From Cotesia glomerata (Eukaryota > Arthropoda > Insecta > Hymenoptera > Braconidae), in the NCBI RefSeq assembly GCF_020080835.1, contig NC_058164.1, positions 11,664,142 through 11,728,141 of the forward strand: a DNA stretch of 64,000 nt, read 5' to 3'. Made by a program: the position numbers and the translations under genes. Each line of letters starts with the position of its first letter. Position 1 is the stretch's first letter. Below the pieces are notes generated by a model. That model was not told the DNA's origin and searched no databases. It saw nothing but the letters and a program-made list of their open reading frames with translations. Shown piece by piece: positions 1-10,307 of this stretch.

Positions 1-970
1 AAAAGATGTGAAATACAAAAAAATACCAAAAAAGCGTCATAATATTGAAAAAATTGAAAAAAAATTTGTTGAAAATTAAAAAATTAAAAAATTTTTTTAT
101 CGTTCTTGGCGCGCGTCATTGAGTACCCCAAATTTTTTCGGAAGAATTTCAACTCAAGAAAAAACGATTTCGCTTGAATATATATAATTATATATATTTA
201 TATAGATTTACATTATAAAGTATACTGAACTCATTAAAAATACTGCTTAGTGTATTAATTATCAGTTTTAGTGAAAAAATCCGTTTTTAAGATTTTTTTT
301 AGATCTTTAGTGGAAACAACTGTCAATATGGTGGTGTGGTCAAGAAATCTGAAATTATATAAAATTTTTGGATTCATTTTTTTTCAGCTTTGTCATTAAT
401 CTTTAATGAAGAACCCTATGCAATATCAAAGTTTGAAATTGCTTCGTTTAATTGTAATTAACACATTTTAATTGGCACTCACACCGCATTTTCCCAATTC
501 AGTTGGCCATAAGTTTTATTCTTAAATAAACACAATTCTCACAATGCAACCGACCCAACGTATGCATGCGTATCGACTTGTATGTAGTTTGCATAACTGC
601 GTATGACATGTCGATTTTACCTAACTTTTGTAAAACTTATTATGAAATAACATAGGTTGACTTACTTATAAATTTCTAAACATTAAAAGGATGTTCATTT
701 ATTCTGAAAAAATTTGGGGTACTCAATGACGCGCGCCAAGTACGATAAAAAAATTTTTTTTTAATTTTTTAATTTTCAACAAATTTTTTTTCAATTTTTT
801 CAACATTATGACGCTTTCTTGGTATTTTTTTGTATTTTACATCTTTTTGTAGAGAATGAAAATTATTGAAACGGGTCTAATTTTTTTTGTAAAGTGCAAA
901 TGTTATTGAGATGAGTTTTATGAACGTGGACTTGGCGCAATTTTTTACAGTGAAACTGTTTCTGTTTGGA
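1..970. mobile_element. Foldback (palindromic) element, left end cut by window
   Basis: Bases 1-150 and about 700-850 are inverted copies of each other (both carry the motif around 'gcgcgcgtcattgagtaccc' and its complement), separated by a ~550-bp loop. The right terminus at about 930-970 reads through the motif 'gaacgtggacttggcgca' and 'cagtgaaactgtttctg', which is the end sequence shared by the foldback arms at 3768-4290, 36891-37419 and 48461-48975. The left terminus must lie outside the window. No coding potential is visible. The loop holds ordinary AT-rich sequence I do not recognise. This is a diverged member of the composite family described at 3768. Confidence 0.7.
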
Positions 971-1089
971 TTTCATATCTTTTTGTTAAGTGTCATTTTT
1001 TGCTCGCCTCTTAATACATTACACTTGTAACTTAAAGACATAAGTATGCTTTTTTGTATCTAGTAAATCTTCTACCCTTGATTCTATGT

Positions 1090-1235
1090 ACAGTGTATGT
1101 AAAAAAAATGCCGCGCACTCTGATGTTTAGACACGCAAGCTTTACGTTATCTTTTTCCAACTGAAGTATCTCGTCTGTTGTAGGATTATCATACATTCTT
1201 GAATAATTTCTAGTTCTGCTTTTATTTTCAATGCT
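1090..1235 (-). pseudogene. Diverged copy of the dispersed Cys-rich exon
   Basis: On the minus strand this stretch translates to a peptide with NYSRMYDNPTTDEILQLEKD, which lines up with the exon at 49024-49212 (motif NNSRIHGNLPIDGKLQLKK) and with the plus-strand exon near 36640. Similarity at the protein level, with nucleotide drift, indicates an old copy of the same transposon-borne exon. The Cys-rich tail seen in the other copies is not recognisable here. It lies just beyond the foldback end at 970, which is the same order as in the other composite units (foldback, then exon). Confidence 0.45.
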
Positions 1236-3027
1236 ACTAGAAATTTGAATAACGTGCTATGCGCGCGCCTAAATTTTAACCAATAATTAATCGTGGCCCG
1301 TTTTTTGCGAGTTTCGACCTTTGACTAACTTCAAGACTATGGTGTATTTTAATTTAGAGGAATACAATTGTCGGTTAATTGTAACGTTTTTTCGCCGAGT
1401 AAAAATACTAGTTCTCTTCCCTCCATATTTATTTTAATTTTTTTACTAGACTAATGAATTATCAAGAGGTTCCTTGAATAATTTCCTGTAACCTAAAACA
1501 CTTGACGAAAAATTTAAGCATTATTTTATTTCTTTTAGTTTAATTTTTTTAAATTCTTCATTATCATTATTATTGTTACTAAAGTATTTTTAAGTTTAGA
1601 ATTAAATTTAAAACTGCTAATAATTGAATTCATTATGGGAGTCGAATTAATACTAGTTATAATTTTGATGACTAGCGAAAATAATATACGCGTTTACATC
1701 GGGCAATATAAAATGGAAATAAAAATACAATTAAAATCCTATTATTAATTATTAAAAGAAGCCGCAAATGTTTAAGGTAGTACGGTTGTGAAAGCAATCT
1801 TTTAAAAAATCCTCGAAAGATATCAAGTATGTCATTATTACTTTGACATTTTATATTAGGGCGGTAGTTTTTAAAATTCATTTTACAGATTGTAATTTTT
1901 TGCATTGATGGCAATCTTCAGAAGAGTCTTTTCTCATTGACTCTTGTAATTAATTCAAATAAAAAAAGTCATAAGTAATTAATTAATAATAACGTGTGCG
2001 TCTCGGGACGCTCGACAGAAGTGATAAAAATTCAACTAATCTAAGTTGAACTATTTAATATTGAAATTGCTTATTAACTTGAGAAAAGCTTAGCTTATTA
2101 CTTAAATTTTATATGCATTGATATGATAATGTGAGGAAAGGTTATTTATTAATAAAATCTTTTATTGAGTATAAAATATATTTTATCCTTAGTTACAATT
2201 CTTGAATAAGTACATTAGAATTTTGTGTTTGTACATTATTAGTATCATTATTTAATCCTATAAAAGTAACAACTGGCTTATGGTAGCTATAATAAGCAAC
2301 GAAATCATATTATATATTATGGTCTTTTAACGAAAAACTTACATACTATCGCTATTTAATTAAAAAAATTATAAAATAAAAAATGCTGTAGAATCATTCG
2401 ATTACCAAGATAAGTTTCCAATATATTGTATGATGTTGAAATATCGTTGTGAGCGAGCTATAAAACGGAATGAGCTATTCGAAAGCGGACCTGGGATTTC
2501 TATCTTCAACATTTTTTCAACGTTACCATATATTTGCGTGGATGAGATATTCAGTTACTTAGATAATCCATCCTTACAAGCTTTATTGATTGCCGTACAA
2601 TTTGTTCAAAAATAAGAAATTGAACATAAAACAAATACTTCGTCTGATGTTCAAAAAATTACCTGTGATTCACCGAATAAAAAAATTCGCATGTGATAAA
2701 AGTTATCTTCTGATACAAAATAGATGATATTTCATGAAAAATGAATATTAAAACTTTACATTATTATATTAATATTTTTAATTTAAATATTGAACGAATA
2801 CAATCCATTACTGAAATAGAATTACTATAATAACAGACTGTAGGTAAATTTAATTTGATAACCATGTAAGCAATGTATGTCATTTTTCAAAAATGATGAA
2901 TTATGACTTTGAATGATAATTTTAGTATTAAATTGAATTTGATTTAATCGAAATACGACTATTCTCAAAAAGATTGGATGACTTTCTCTCAGGATTACTT
3001 TTTACTAATAAATAGATTTATTTGTTA
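1236..3027. other. AT-rich stretch without recognised gene
   Basis: About 1.8 kb of AT-rich sequence. Open frames here (for example 1672-1914 on the minus strand and 2430-2615 on the plus strand) are short, with no recognisable domain and no repeat support. I see no RNA gene or terminal repeats. Confidence 0.5.
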
Positions 3028-3325
3028 CTATTGCACGCCTCATAAGCGGAGCGTTGAGGTGATGCTCTATTCTCAACATTTCAAAAACACCGGTCTTCCG
3101 AAACTTAAAATGACTTTTTCTTACTTATATAACACTTACAGGATAATATGAGTGCACTAACATCAGGTTAAATAATCTATCAAGCACATATGATATATTT
3201 TAAAAACAATTATTTTTGTTTAATATAATAAATAAAACATTAAAACTAATTAGTCTTGGACGTCCGTGTGTCTGTGTTTACGGATCCGTGTACGTGACAG
3301 AGAAATTGGACGAAAACATTATCTT
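3028..3325 (+). repeat. Dispersed ~300-bp repeat, copy 1
   Basis: Direct-repeat partner of 4874-5170. Both copies start with 'gcacgcctcataagcg' and share 'cgttgaggt', 'acatttcaaaaa', 'ggacgtccgtgt' and the closing 'ttaccgg/gtaccgg'. Divergence is substantial (substitutions and small indels), so this is not a recent duplication. The two copies bracket the composite element at 3768-4806. No coding sense is apparent. Confidence 0.7.
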
Positions 3326-3767
3326 ACCGGAAATTTTTTTTTTTTTTATTATATAAAGTCATACACGGTGCTGATTCTTAGTTAATATTAGCGTTTTTAT
3401 TACTATCGTTTAATTATAATTTATAAAAAACTAAAAACGACTGTGTACTTGTATATCTATATATATTTTTAGTTAGTATATTTTTTTCTCACCTTAGAAT
3501 TATGGCGCCACTATTTTATTTTTATCTATATTTATTTACAAAATAAAGATTAGCCTTAAGCCATATGGGAAAAGTTGAGATCGGAGCATGCGCTAAGTAA
3601 ATATCTCACGAAATGGCGCGAACTTTGAATTTGATTTAAAAAAATCTTTTGCAATGATTTAAAAAAACTGATGAATTTAACTCCAGCTGCAATCTTTCGA
3701 TGATACTAAATGCCTGGGGTGATGTCAGTACAGTAAGGCTGGTAAAAGCTGTGAAAAGTAACTGTAA
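3326..3767. other. AT-rich spacer between repeats
   Basis: About 440 bp between the first ~300-bp repeat and the composite element. It contains a poly-T run near 3337 and no open frame or structure I can name. Confidence 0.4.
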
Positions 3768-4806
3768 TCCGAACAAAAACAGTTTCACTGTAAAAAAAAT
3801 CACGCCAAGTCCACGTTCATAAGACTATTAGAAAAAAAAATTTTATTTCTTTACAAAAAGATATGAAATAAAAAATTAAAAAATCCAAGTAACCGATATG
3901 GTTGTATATGATTTTCGGAAATTAAAAAAAATTTTGCTGTAAATTTAAAAATTAAAAGAAACAATTTTGGAACGTATTTAGTGTGCGTGGTTACAAAAAA
4001 TTTCACTTTTTATGAAATTCCTAAAATCTATCTACTAGGACTTTTAAAAAAACTTGAAGTACACAATGACGCACACCAAGTACGTTCCAAAATTGTTTCT
4101 TTTAATTTTTAAATTTGCAGCAAAATTTTTTTATAATTTCCGAAAATCATATACAACCATATCGGTTACTTGGATTTTTTAATTTTTTATTTCATATCTT
4201 TTTGTAAAGAAATAAAATTTTTTTTTCTTAATAGTCTTATGAACGTGGACTTGGCGTGATTTTTTTACAGTGAAACTATTTGTGTTCGGATTTCAGTATT
4301 TTTTGTAATTATAATAAAAATTGAAAATTTTAATTTAGTACATTTCCGGTGGCAAACTATCCCCTTTAAGCTATAGTTCATGTAAAAGTTATTCTTGCGC
4401 TGCCTGGCATGTGCAATTGCAAGCTGTCAAATATCTTTTTTTTCACTGTAGTTTCCCATCTATTATAAGATTAGCATGCATCCTTATATTATTTAGTCTC
4501 TGGCCGTCCGCTTTTTACATAAGAAAAAAGTTAAAATCTAAAAATCTGGGTCGCTATAGTTTGTGCTGATTATTTTTAATAATTTTAAATAGAAATTATA
4601 AAGATAATTGATAATAATCAAGTAATACGCGTAATAAAAAGCATGAACTTCTATTATAAAATATCATATAAAAAAAAAAAATCAAAATAAATTTGAAAAA
4701 AAATTTTTAACCTCAAAAAACCGTTCTGCTTACGGTATATACACACTCGGTAGTCTGGCTTGAGAACGGAACTTGGCGCCAGACTCTATCGAGTCTGTTG
4801 ATTACT
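3768..4806 (-). mobile_element. Composite foldback + Cys-rich exon element, copy 1
   Basis: Two parts are always found together. Part 1 (3768-4290) is a near-perfect palindrome whose ends are 'tccgaacaaaaacagtttc' and its complement. Part 2 (about 4310-4806) is homologous to 48976-49540 and, inverted, to 36351-36890. It carries a minus-strand peptide ending in a KGIVCxxKC motif and a terminal hairpin-rich segment near 4750-4806 (agtctggc...gccagact). Order and spacing are conserved in three copies, so this is one mobile unit of about 1.05 kb and not two chance neighbours. In this copy the exon frame is degraded. Confidence 0.7.
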
Positions 4807-4873
4807 CAGTTTCTAGTTTTACTGCAAAACGCTAATAAGAACACGACAGATAATCTGACACTTTTAACAGTTT

Positions 4874-5170
4874 TTTGCACGCCTCATAAGCGAAGCGTTG
4901 AGGTTGTGCTCTACTCTCGACATTTCAAAAAAAGCAGTTTTCTCGAAACTGAAATTGATTTTTTGTTATTTATATTGCACTTACAGGTTAATTTGAGTAC
5001 TCTAATATCAAGTCAAATAATTTGTCAGGCACATAAAATATATTTCAATAACAATTTTTTTGTTTAACATAGTAAATAATAACATTAAACATAATCTTTT
5101 CTGGACGTCCGTGTATGGATGGGTGTATGTGGCATCAAAATTGGTCGAAAAAATGATCGTACCGGAATAA
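4874..5170 (+). repeat. Dispersed ~300-bp repeat, copy 2
   Basis: Second copy of the repeat at 3028-3325, in the same orientation. The short open frame 4798-5067 over it is not conserved in copy 1 (which has stops), so I do not treat it as a gene. Confidence 0.7.
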
Positions 5171-5287
5171 TTTTATTTAATTCTTATAACAAATCAATAA
5201 CACTAAAAAAAAAATCTTTTAACAATTTCCACTAATTATTTTTTGAATTTTCACATGTAGAATTTTTTATCGTAATTTTTTTGTTAA

Positions 5288-5420
5288 TTCTTCGAGCTCA
5301 AAAATGTGATTTATGTGTGATTTTGAGCTCTTCGAGCTCAAAGAAATAGCTTTTTTCTGCTTTTGAGCTCTTCTGGCTCAAAAGTCTGATAGAAGTTTCA
5401 TAGAACAATATTTTTTAAAT
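5288..5420 (+). repeat. RepA fragment (GAGCTC-rich left part)
   Basis: Contains the RepA signature 'ttttgagctcttcgagctc' followed by 'tcaaaagtctgatag', as in 20470-20585 and 7155-7260. Only the left third is present; the (CA)n tract and right end are missing. Confidence 0.65.
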
Positions 5421-7070
5421 TTTCAAACCGCAATAACTTTTGAAACTTTTAAAAATTTCCACTATAATTTTTTTAATTTTCACATATGGAATTTTTTTAT
5501 AATAATAATAATTTCATTGCCGTAAAATTTTAGAAAAATTTGTGATGTCTGACAACTTCAGTGTAATAAACAATTTACAGTGTATATGATTATTTTTAAG
5601 TGTAAGGTTAAAAAGTGATCATAATTAATAATATTAATATGATTCTAGATCCGAAAAACTTGGGAAATATATTTAAAAAATATGAAACTTACGTATGGGC
5701 TGCATGTCGTTCGCCATTGTTGTTGTAATAATGTAATCTGAAAAAGATATTAATAATAATAATAATAATAATAATAACGGTGACTTGCTTTTTTCCTCGG
5801 TAAAATTATTTTTTTATTTTATATAAATATAAACTTTTGCACAAGACAATAAATATCTTGTTAATTATTATTATTTTAATAAAAAAATTGTTCACTAACG
5901 TACTTACGTGATAATTATATTAGTGACCACAAAACAGAATATTTGACTGAAACGTAATAATATAAGTAGATATAGATGTAGAGTAACTGTATGCACTATT
6001 ATGTTAAAGGGGTTTCCTCAAAATTTCTTAAGATGCCTGCTAATTGTTATTTTTTTTAGCGCCACCTCATGCAACACGTGCGTCGTACACAAAAGTGTCA
6101 TTAAGAGTCGATAATTTAACGAATTATGAATATTAATAAAAAAATGACGAATCTGTTAAAAATTGAAGAAAATGACAATTTTTGTGATTTTCATAATAAA
6201 TTAATTATTATTACAAAAAAAAAAGTGCGTGCGTACAAAGTACACATGTCAGAAGTGAAACATCTTTGGCAAACTAATTTTCAAATCTCGTTTATATTTA
6301 TACTAATCTAAAGCTTTAGATTTCCGAGACTTAGAGGGAGGGAAAAAGGAAGATATGTTAGGAATTTGATGAATTTAATTGTAATTAAAATAATAAAAGT
6401 GTCGAAAATTAATTCAAATTATAAATTTAATTTTTTTAATTTATTTCTTCGATATTTTCATCAGCTGATGCGATTTCTATTGGTATTGTTGTGACCAAAG
6501 TATTATGATAACTAAAATATGCAATATAAGTTCGTGTTTCAACATTATCTAAATATCCTGTAAAAATAGCATCTATTGTCGTCCCTGAATTAGTACTTGG
6601 CGTGTTTAGATTATTATACATTAATTATTGATGTATTGCTATCTAAAGTTCTAATATTTAATTACTAAACGAATTCATCAACCGATAACGTGTATTTTTT
6701 CTCAATCTCTATTTTTCTCACTCGCTTGCTCCCTACTCTCGCTCTATGGCTATGTGCTTCATACTACGTTCACCCTTCCTCACTCTCTCTCAATCGGTCT
6801 CAATCCCTCTCTCCCTCTTCTTCGACGAAAGCGCTGCACATCTTCGTGACGCTAATATTATTATTATTATTGCGTTTCATCCGTAAAAATTTTACCCTCA
6901 TGCGCCTAAAGAAGTTTCACCTCAAAAAATATTTCTGAAAGTTTAAACTAATTAATTTTTTAATGAAAATTGTCAGATGTAGGTAAAATTCAGTATTATA
7001 ATGATCAGTATCATAATAATTTTTATCGTAACAGTAAAACAGAAACATTTATTATTGTGATGGAAGAAAA
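5421..7070. other. AT-rich stretch without recognised gene
   Basis: Mostly AT-rich sequence with a short (AAT)n tract near 5750-5776. A pyrimidine-rich island at about 6700-6860 (many CTCTC and TCTCTC runs) stands out from its surroundings but has no recognisable gene. Small open frames here have no domain or repeat support. Confidence 0.45.
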
Positions 7071-7614
7071 TTAGGAAAACGGTTGACCCTGAAGACCATC
7101 CCTTCAACTTTTCGCTAATTCCATATCTAGGCGCTTAAAATTGCACTTATGACGTTTTTGAGCTCTTCGAGCTTAAAAATACAATTTATGTGTTATTATT
7201 TTGAGCTCTTCAAGCTCAAAGAGTTGGCTGTTCTATGCTTTTGAGCTCTTTGAGCTCTTTTAACTATTCAAAAGCAATCTACAAAGAAAGGTCGGAGTTA
7301 TGTAAGAAAAACACTTTTTCCAAAATTTTTCGTTCACGACATTTCACGAGCGAATCAACCGATTTTGATCGCGTTGACGACGATCGATGCGGTTTTTTCA
7401 GCTCAAGAGCTAATTACTTTTTGGCATTGATTGATTCAGCAGATTAAAAGTTATTTCAAAAAAACGATTTTTTGAAAATTTTATTTTCGAGATTACTCAA
7501 AATGTACCTGCCTGAATTACCTCAAATAGTGAAAAATATCTAAAAGCCAAGAAACTCTTTCGAATACCGCGAATCTCGTTCAAATTGGTCAACCCGTTTA
7601 AAAGTTATGAGAGG

Positions 7615-7676
<62 letters not shown>

Positions 7677-7758
7677 AAAACTCGACTTTCGCAAAAAGGG
7701 GTTAAGCCAATAACTTCCCGGATTTGAAAAAATTTTGAATTTTTCTTAGCGGGAAGTT
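7071..7758 (+). repeat. RepA, full-length uninterrupted copy
   Basis: Reference copy of the ~690-bp dispersed repeat. It starts 'ttaggaaaacggttgaccc', carries three GAGCTC blocks (7155-7260), a variable AT-rich middle with 'aaccgattttgatcgcg', a (CA)n tract at 7618-7674, and ends 'tagcgggaagtt'. Near its left end 'aactt..cgct' mirrors the right end 'agcgggaagtt', suggesting short inverted ends. The open frame 7235-7447 lies inside and is not conserved. Other copies or fragments: 5288, 20393, 28875, 43889, 54105, 55571, 62329. Confidence 0.8.
7618..7674. repeat. (CA)n microsatellite inside RepA
   Basis: About 28 CA dinucleotides at the position where other RepA copies carry R1-clade retrotransposon insertions. 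This copy is empty, so it serves as the uninserted reference site. Confidence 0.95.
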
Positions 7759-9760
7759 AAAAATTAAAGTTTTGTTTTTCTCATAGTTGCTAGTAACATT
7801 AAAAAACTCAGTAGGACTAAGCCGCAAATGCTCTTCAGTTTAAATCGATAAGCTAAATTATCAATTGAAAATTTTTTATTTTATATAAATATAAAGAAAA
7901 TTTTAACATTTTTTATAATTAAAAAAATTGTTAATTTAGATTTAATACTTCAATGCACAATAACTTAATAATAACAATAATTATTATAGTAATAATAATG
8001 ATATCAATAATTATTATAGTAATAATAATGATAACAATAATTATTATTATAGTAATAATCATGTTAATGAAAACATTATTATTACTAATATGTTTATCAT
8101 CAATTTATTATTACCGATATAATAATTATCAGTATTATAATTATTATTATTTTTTTTTAGTTTTGTCGTTATTATTATTATCATCATTTTTAATATTGTT
8201 GTTATTATTATTACCATTATCAATGATTGTTATTATTTATTGTTACTTAATATTGTTGTTAGCAAATAACACAATGCATCAAACGCATAATTATATTACG
8301 TATCATCTAAAGATTGTCGTTGTTTGAAATCCGCTCAATTGAATAACAATCCACCTACAGGCAACGACCAAGAGATCGTAGAATGTGTACAACGTTTGAT
8401 GAGAATTGCCAAGATCTTGAACAGCTGGTCTTTCCGGAAGAAAGTTAAACTCAAACAATGTTAGCCTGTTGTGTATTTAGTCTGGTTAATAAATAAAATT
8501 TAATCAGAAAAATATGTTCAAAAACATACACATGTAAGGTTGTTTGATTGATACTTTATTCTAGAAATTTTGTATTCATAAAGAAATTTTTACATTCTTA
8601 ATTTAAAGTTTGTACTTTTCCCGCATAAAATTGAAAAGTCATAAATAAATAAATTATTGCAGGCAAAGCTATTATCATATGAGAGGTCGTTTGTTCGTTA
8701 ATTTTAAAGCTCAAACCCGAATAAAGAAATTAAAGTTTTGTTTTTCTCATAGTATCTAGTAACATTTAAAAACAATATGACTAAACCGCGTAAACTCTTC
8801 GGTTTAACTCGATAAACTAAATTATCAGTAGGGATTTTACATTTTTTATTTATATAAAGAAAATTTTACTATTTTTTTAAATAAAAAAAATTGTTTATTT
8901 AGATTTAATACTCCAATGCTGAATAATTTAATAACAACAATATAGTTATTACAGTAATAATAGTGATAATGATAAATTTTATTATTACTATTATTTTTAT
9001 CATCAACTTATTATTACCGATATAATTATTTTCAGTACTATAATCGTTTTTTTTTTTTTTTTTTTTAGTTTTGTCATTATTATTATTATCATCAGTTTTA
9101 TTATTATTTTTATTGTTATTATGATTACCATTATCAGTAATTGTTATTATTTATTGTTATCATGATATTGTTGTTAGCAAATGACACTATGCATCAAACG
9201 CATAATTATACTACGTAATGATCTAAAGATTATCATTGTTTGAAATCCGCCCAATTGAATAACAATGCCACCTACAGGCAACGACTAAAAGATCGTAAAA
9301 ACTTAAACAATGTTAGCTCGTTGCGTATTTAGTCCAAATAATAAATAAAGTTTAATTAGAAAAATATGTTTAAAAACATACACATGTATGGTTGTTTGAT
9401 AGTTTATTACAGAAATCTTGTATTCATAAAGAAATTTTAACATTCTTAATTTAAAGTTTGTATTTTTCCCGCGCGAAACTAAAAAGTCATAAATAAATAA
9501 ATTATTGCAGGCAAAGTGATAATTATATAATAGGTTGTTTGTTTCTTAATTTTAGAGTTAAAATGATAATAAAAAAATTAAAGTTTTGTTTTTCTCATAG
9601 TAGGTAGTAGCAATAAAAAACTTAATATAACTAAGCCGCGTATACTTTTGAGGTTGTATTGAAAATCTAATAATCAACTAAAAGATTCTATTTGTATAAA
9701 AAGATCATAAAATTTCTACATTTTTTGTAATTAAAGCAATATAGTAAGATAATTTAAATT
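7757..9760 (+). repeat. Three-unit tandem duplication (~970/842/190 bp)
   Basis: Unit starts are marked by 'aaattaaagttttgttttt' at about 7757, 8728 and 9570. Units 1 and 2 share, in order, 'gattatcattgtttgaaat'-like, 'cctacaggcaacgac' (8352, 9271), 'acatacacatgta' (8526, 9378) and 'gtcataaataaataaatta'. Unit 3 is truncated. Each unit contains a low-complexity ATT/AAT-rich block (7970-8235 and 8930-9170). The open frame 7953-8327 is a translation of that low-complexity block. The first unit begins at the RepA right end, so the duplication may have started beside RepA. Confidence 0.75.
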
Positions 9761-9908
9761 TAATGCTTCCCCTTCCCCTCCCCCTTCATTGAAATATTTA
9801 CATTGAAAGTTCAATGTAAATAAATAAGATAAGAGGATAATTCCAAGCAAATCATCTTAGTTCATTAACATGTGTGTGAGTCCTTTCGATTGGAGTTTAC
9901 TTTTCTAC

Positions 9909-9966
9909 GGTACCAACTTAAATCTCGCGTTGGCTGCACTTTTCATAGCAAACTATCTCCTTGGAT
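9909..9966 (-). pseudogene. Fragment of the dispersed Cys-rich exon (C-terminal end)
   Basis: The plus sequence 'taccaacttaaatctcgcg' through the G/C-rich 'tagccccgc' matches 49015-49080. On the minus strand it encodes KEIVCYEKCSQREI followed by a stop, nearly identical to KGIVCYKKCSQREI at 49024. The foldback half of the composite is absent here, so this is a truncated relic. Confidence 0.55.
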
Positions 9967-10062
9967 CTAAGCTCACTAAAGTTAGCCCCGCAGAATTTTT
10001 TATTTTTAATTTTTGAACTTTATTTTTATTACATCGTTAGTTCGTCGTTTGTTCTTTATTAT

Positions 10063-10090
10063 TTTTATTTATTTATTTATTTATTTATCT
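10063..10090 (-). repeat. 3' tail of the LINE, (TAAA)n
   Basis: Short tetranucleotide run at the extreme 3' end of the minus-strand retrotransposon, as expected for CR1/Jockey-type target-primed insertion. It fixes the element's 3' boundary. Confidence 0.65.
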
Positions 10091-10307
10091 GGTAAAGAAT
10101 TCTATCGAGGTGTAAAGACACCTGTTTATAGAACCAGTACAAAAATACCAATTTTACAATATATATAATTTTTACAAAATTTTTTTCGATAATACAATGC
10201 AAAGAGATAATAAGTACAAAAGTAATAAATTTATATAGAAAGATAATTATCATAAAAAGAAATATCCAATCAAATACTCGCATTTTCCATTACATTTTTC
10301 AAGCATG

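Noticed and set aside
7953..8327. 124-codon hydrophobic frame resembling a membrane protein
   Set aside because: Translation of ATT/AAT low-complexity DNA; the tandem partner unit (8930-9170) does not keep the frame.
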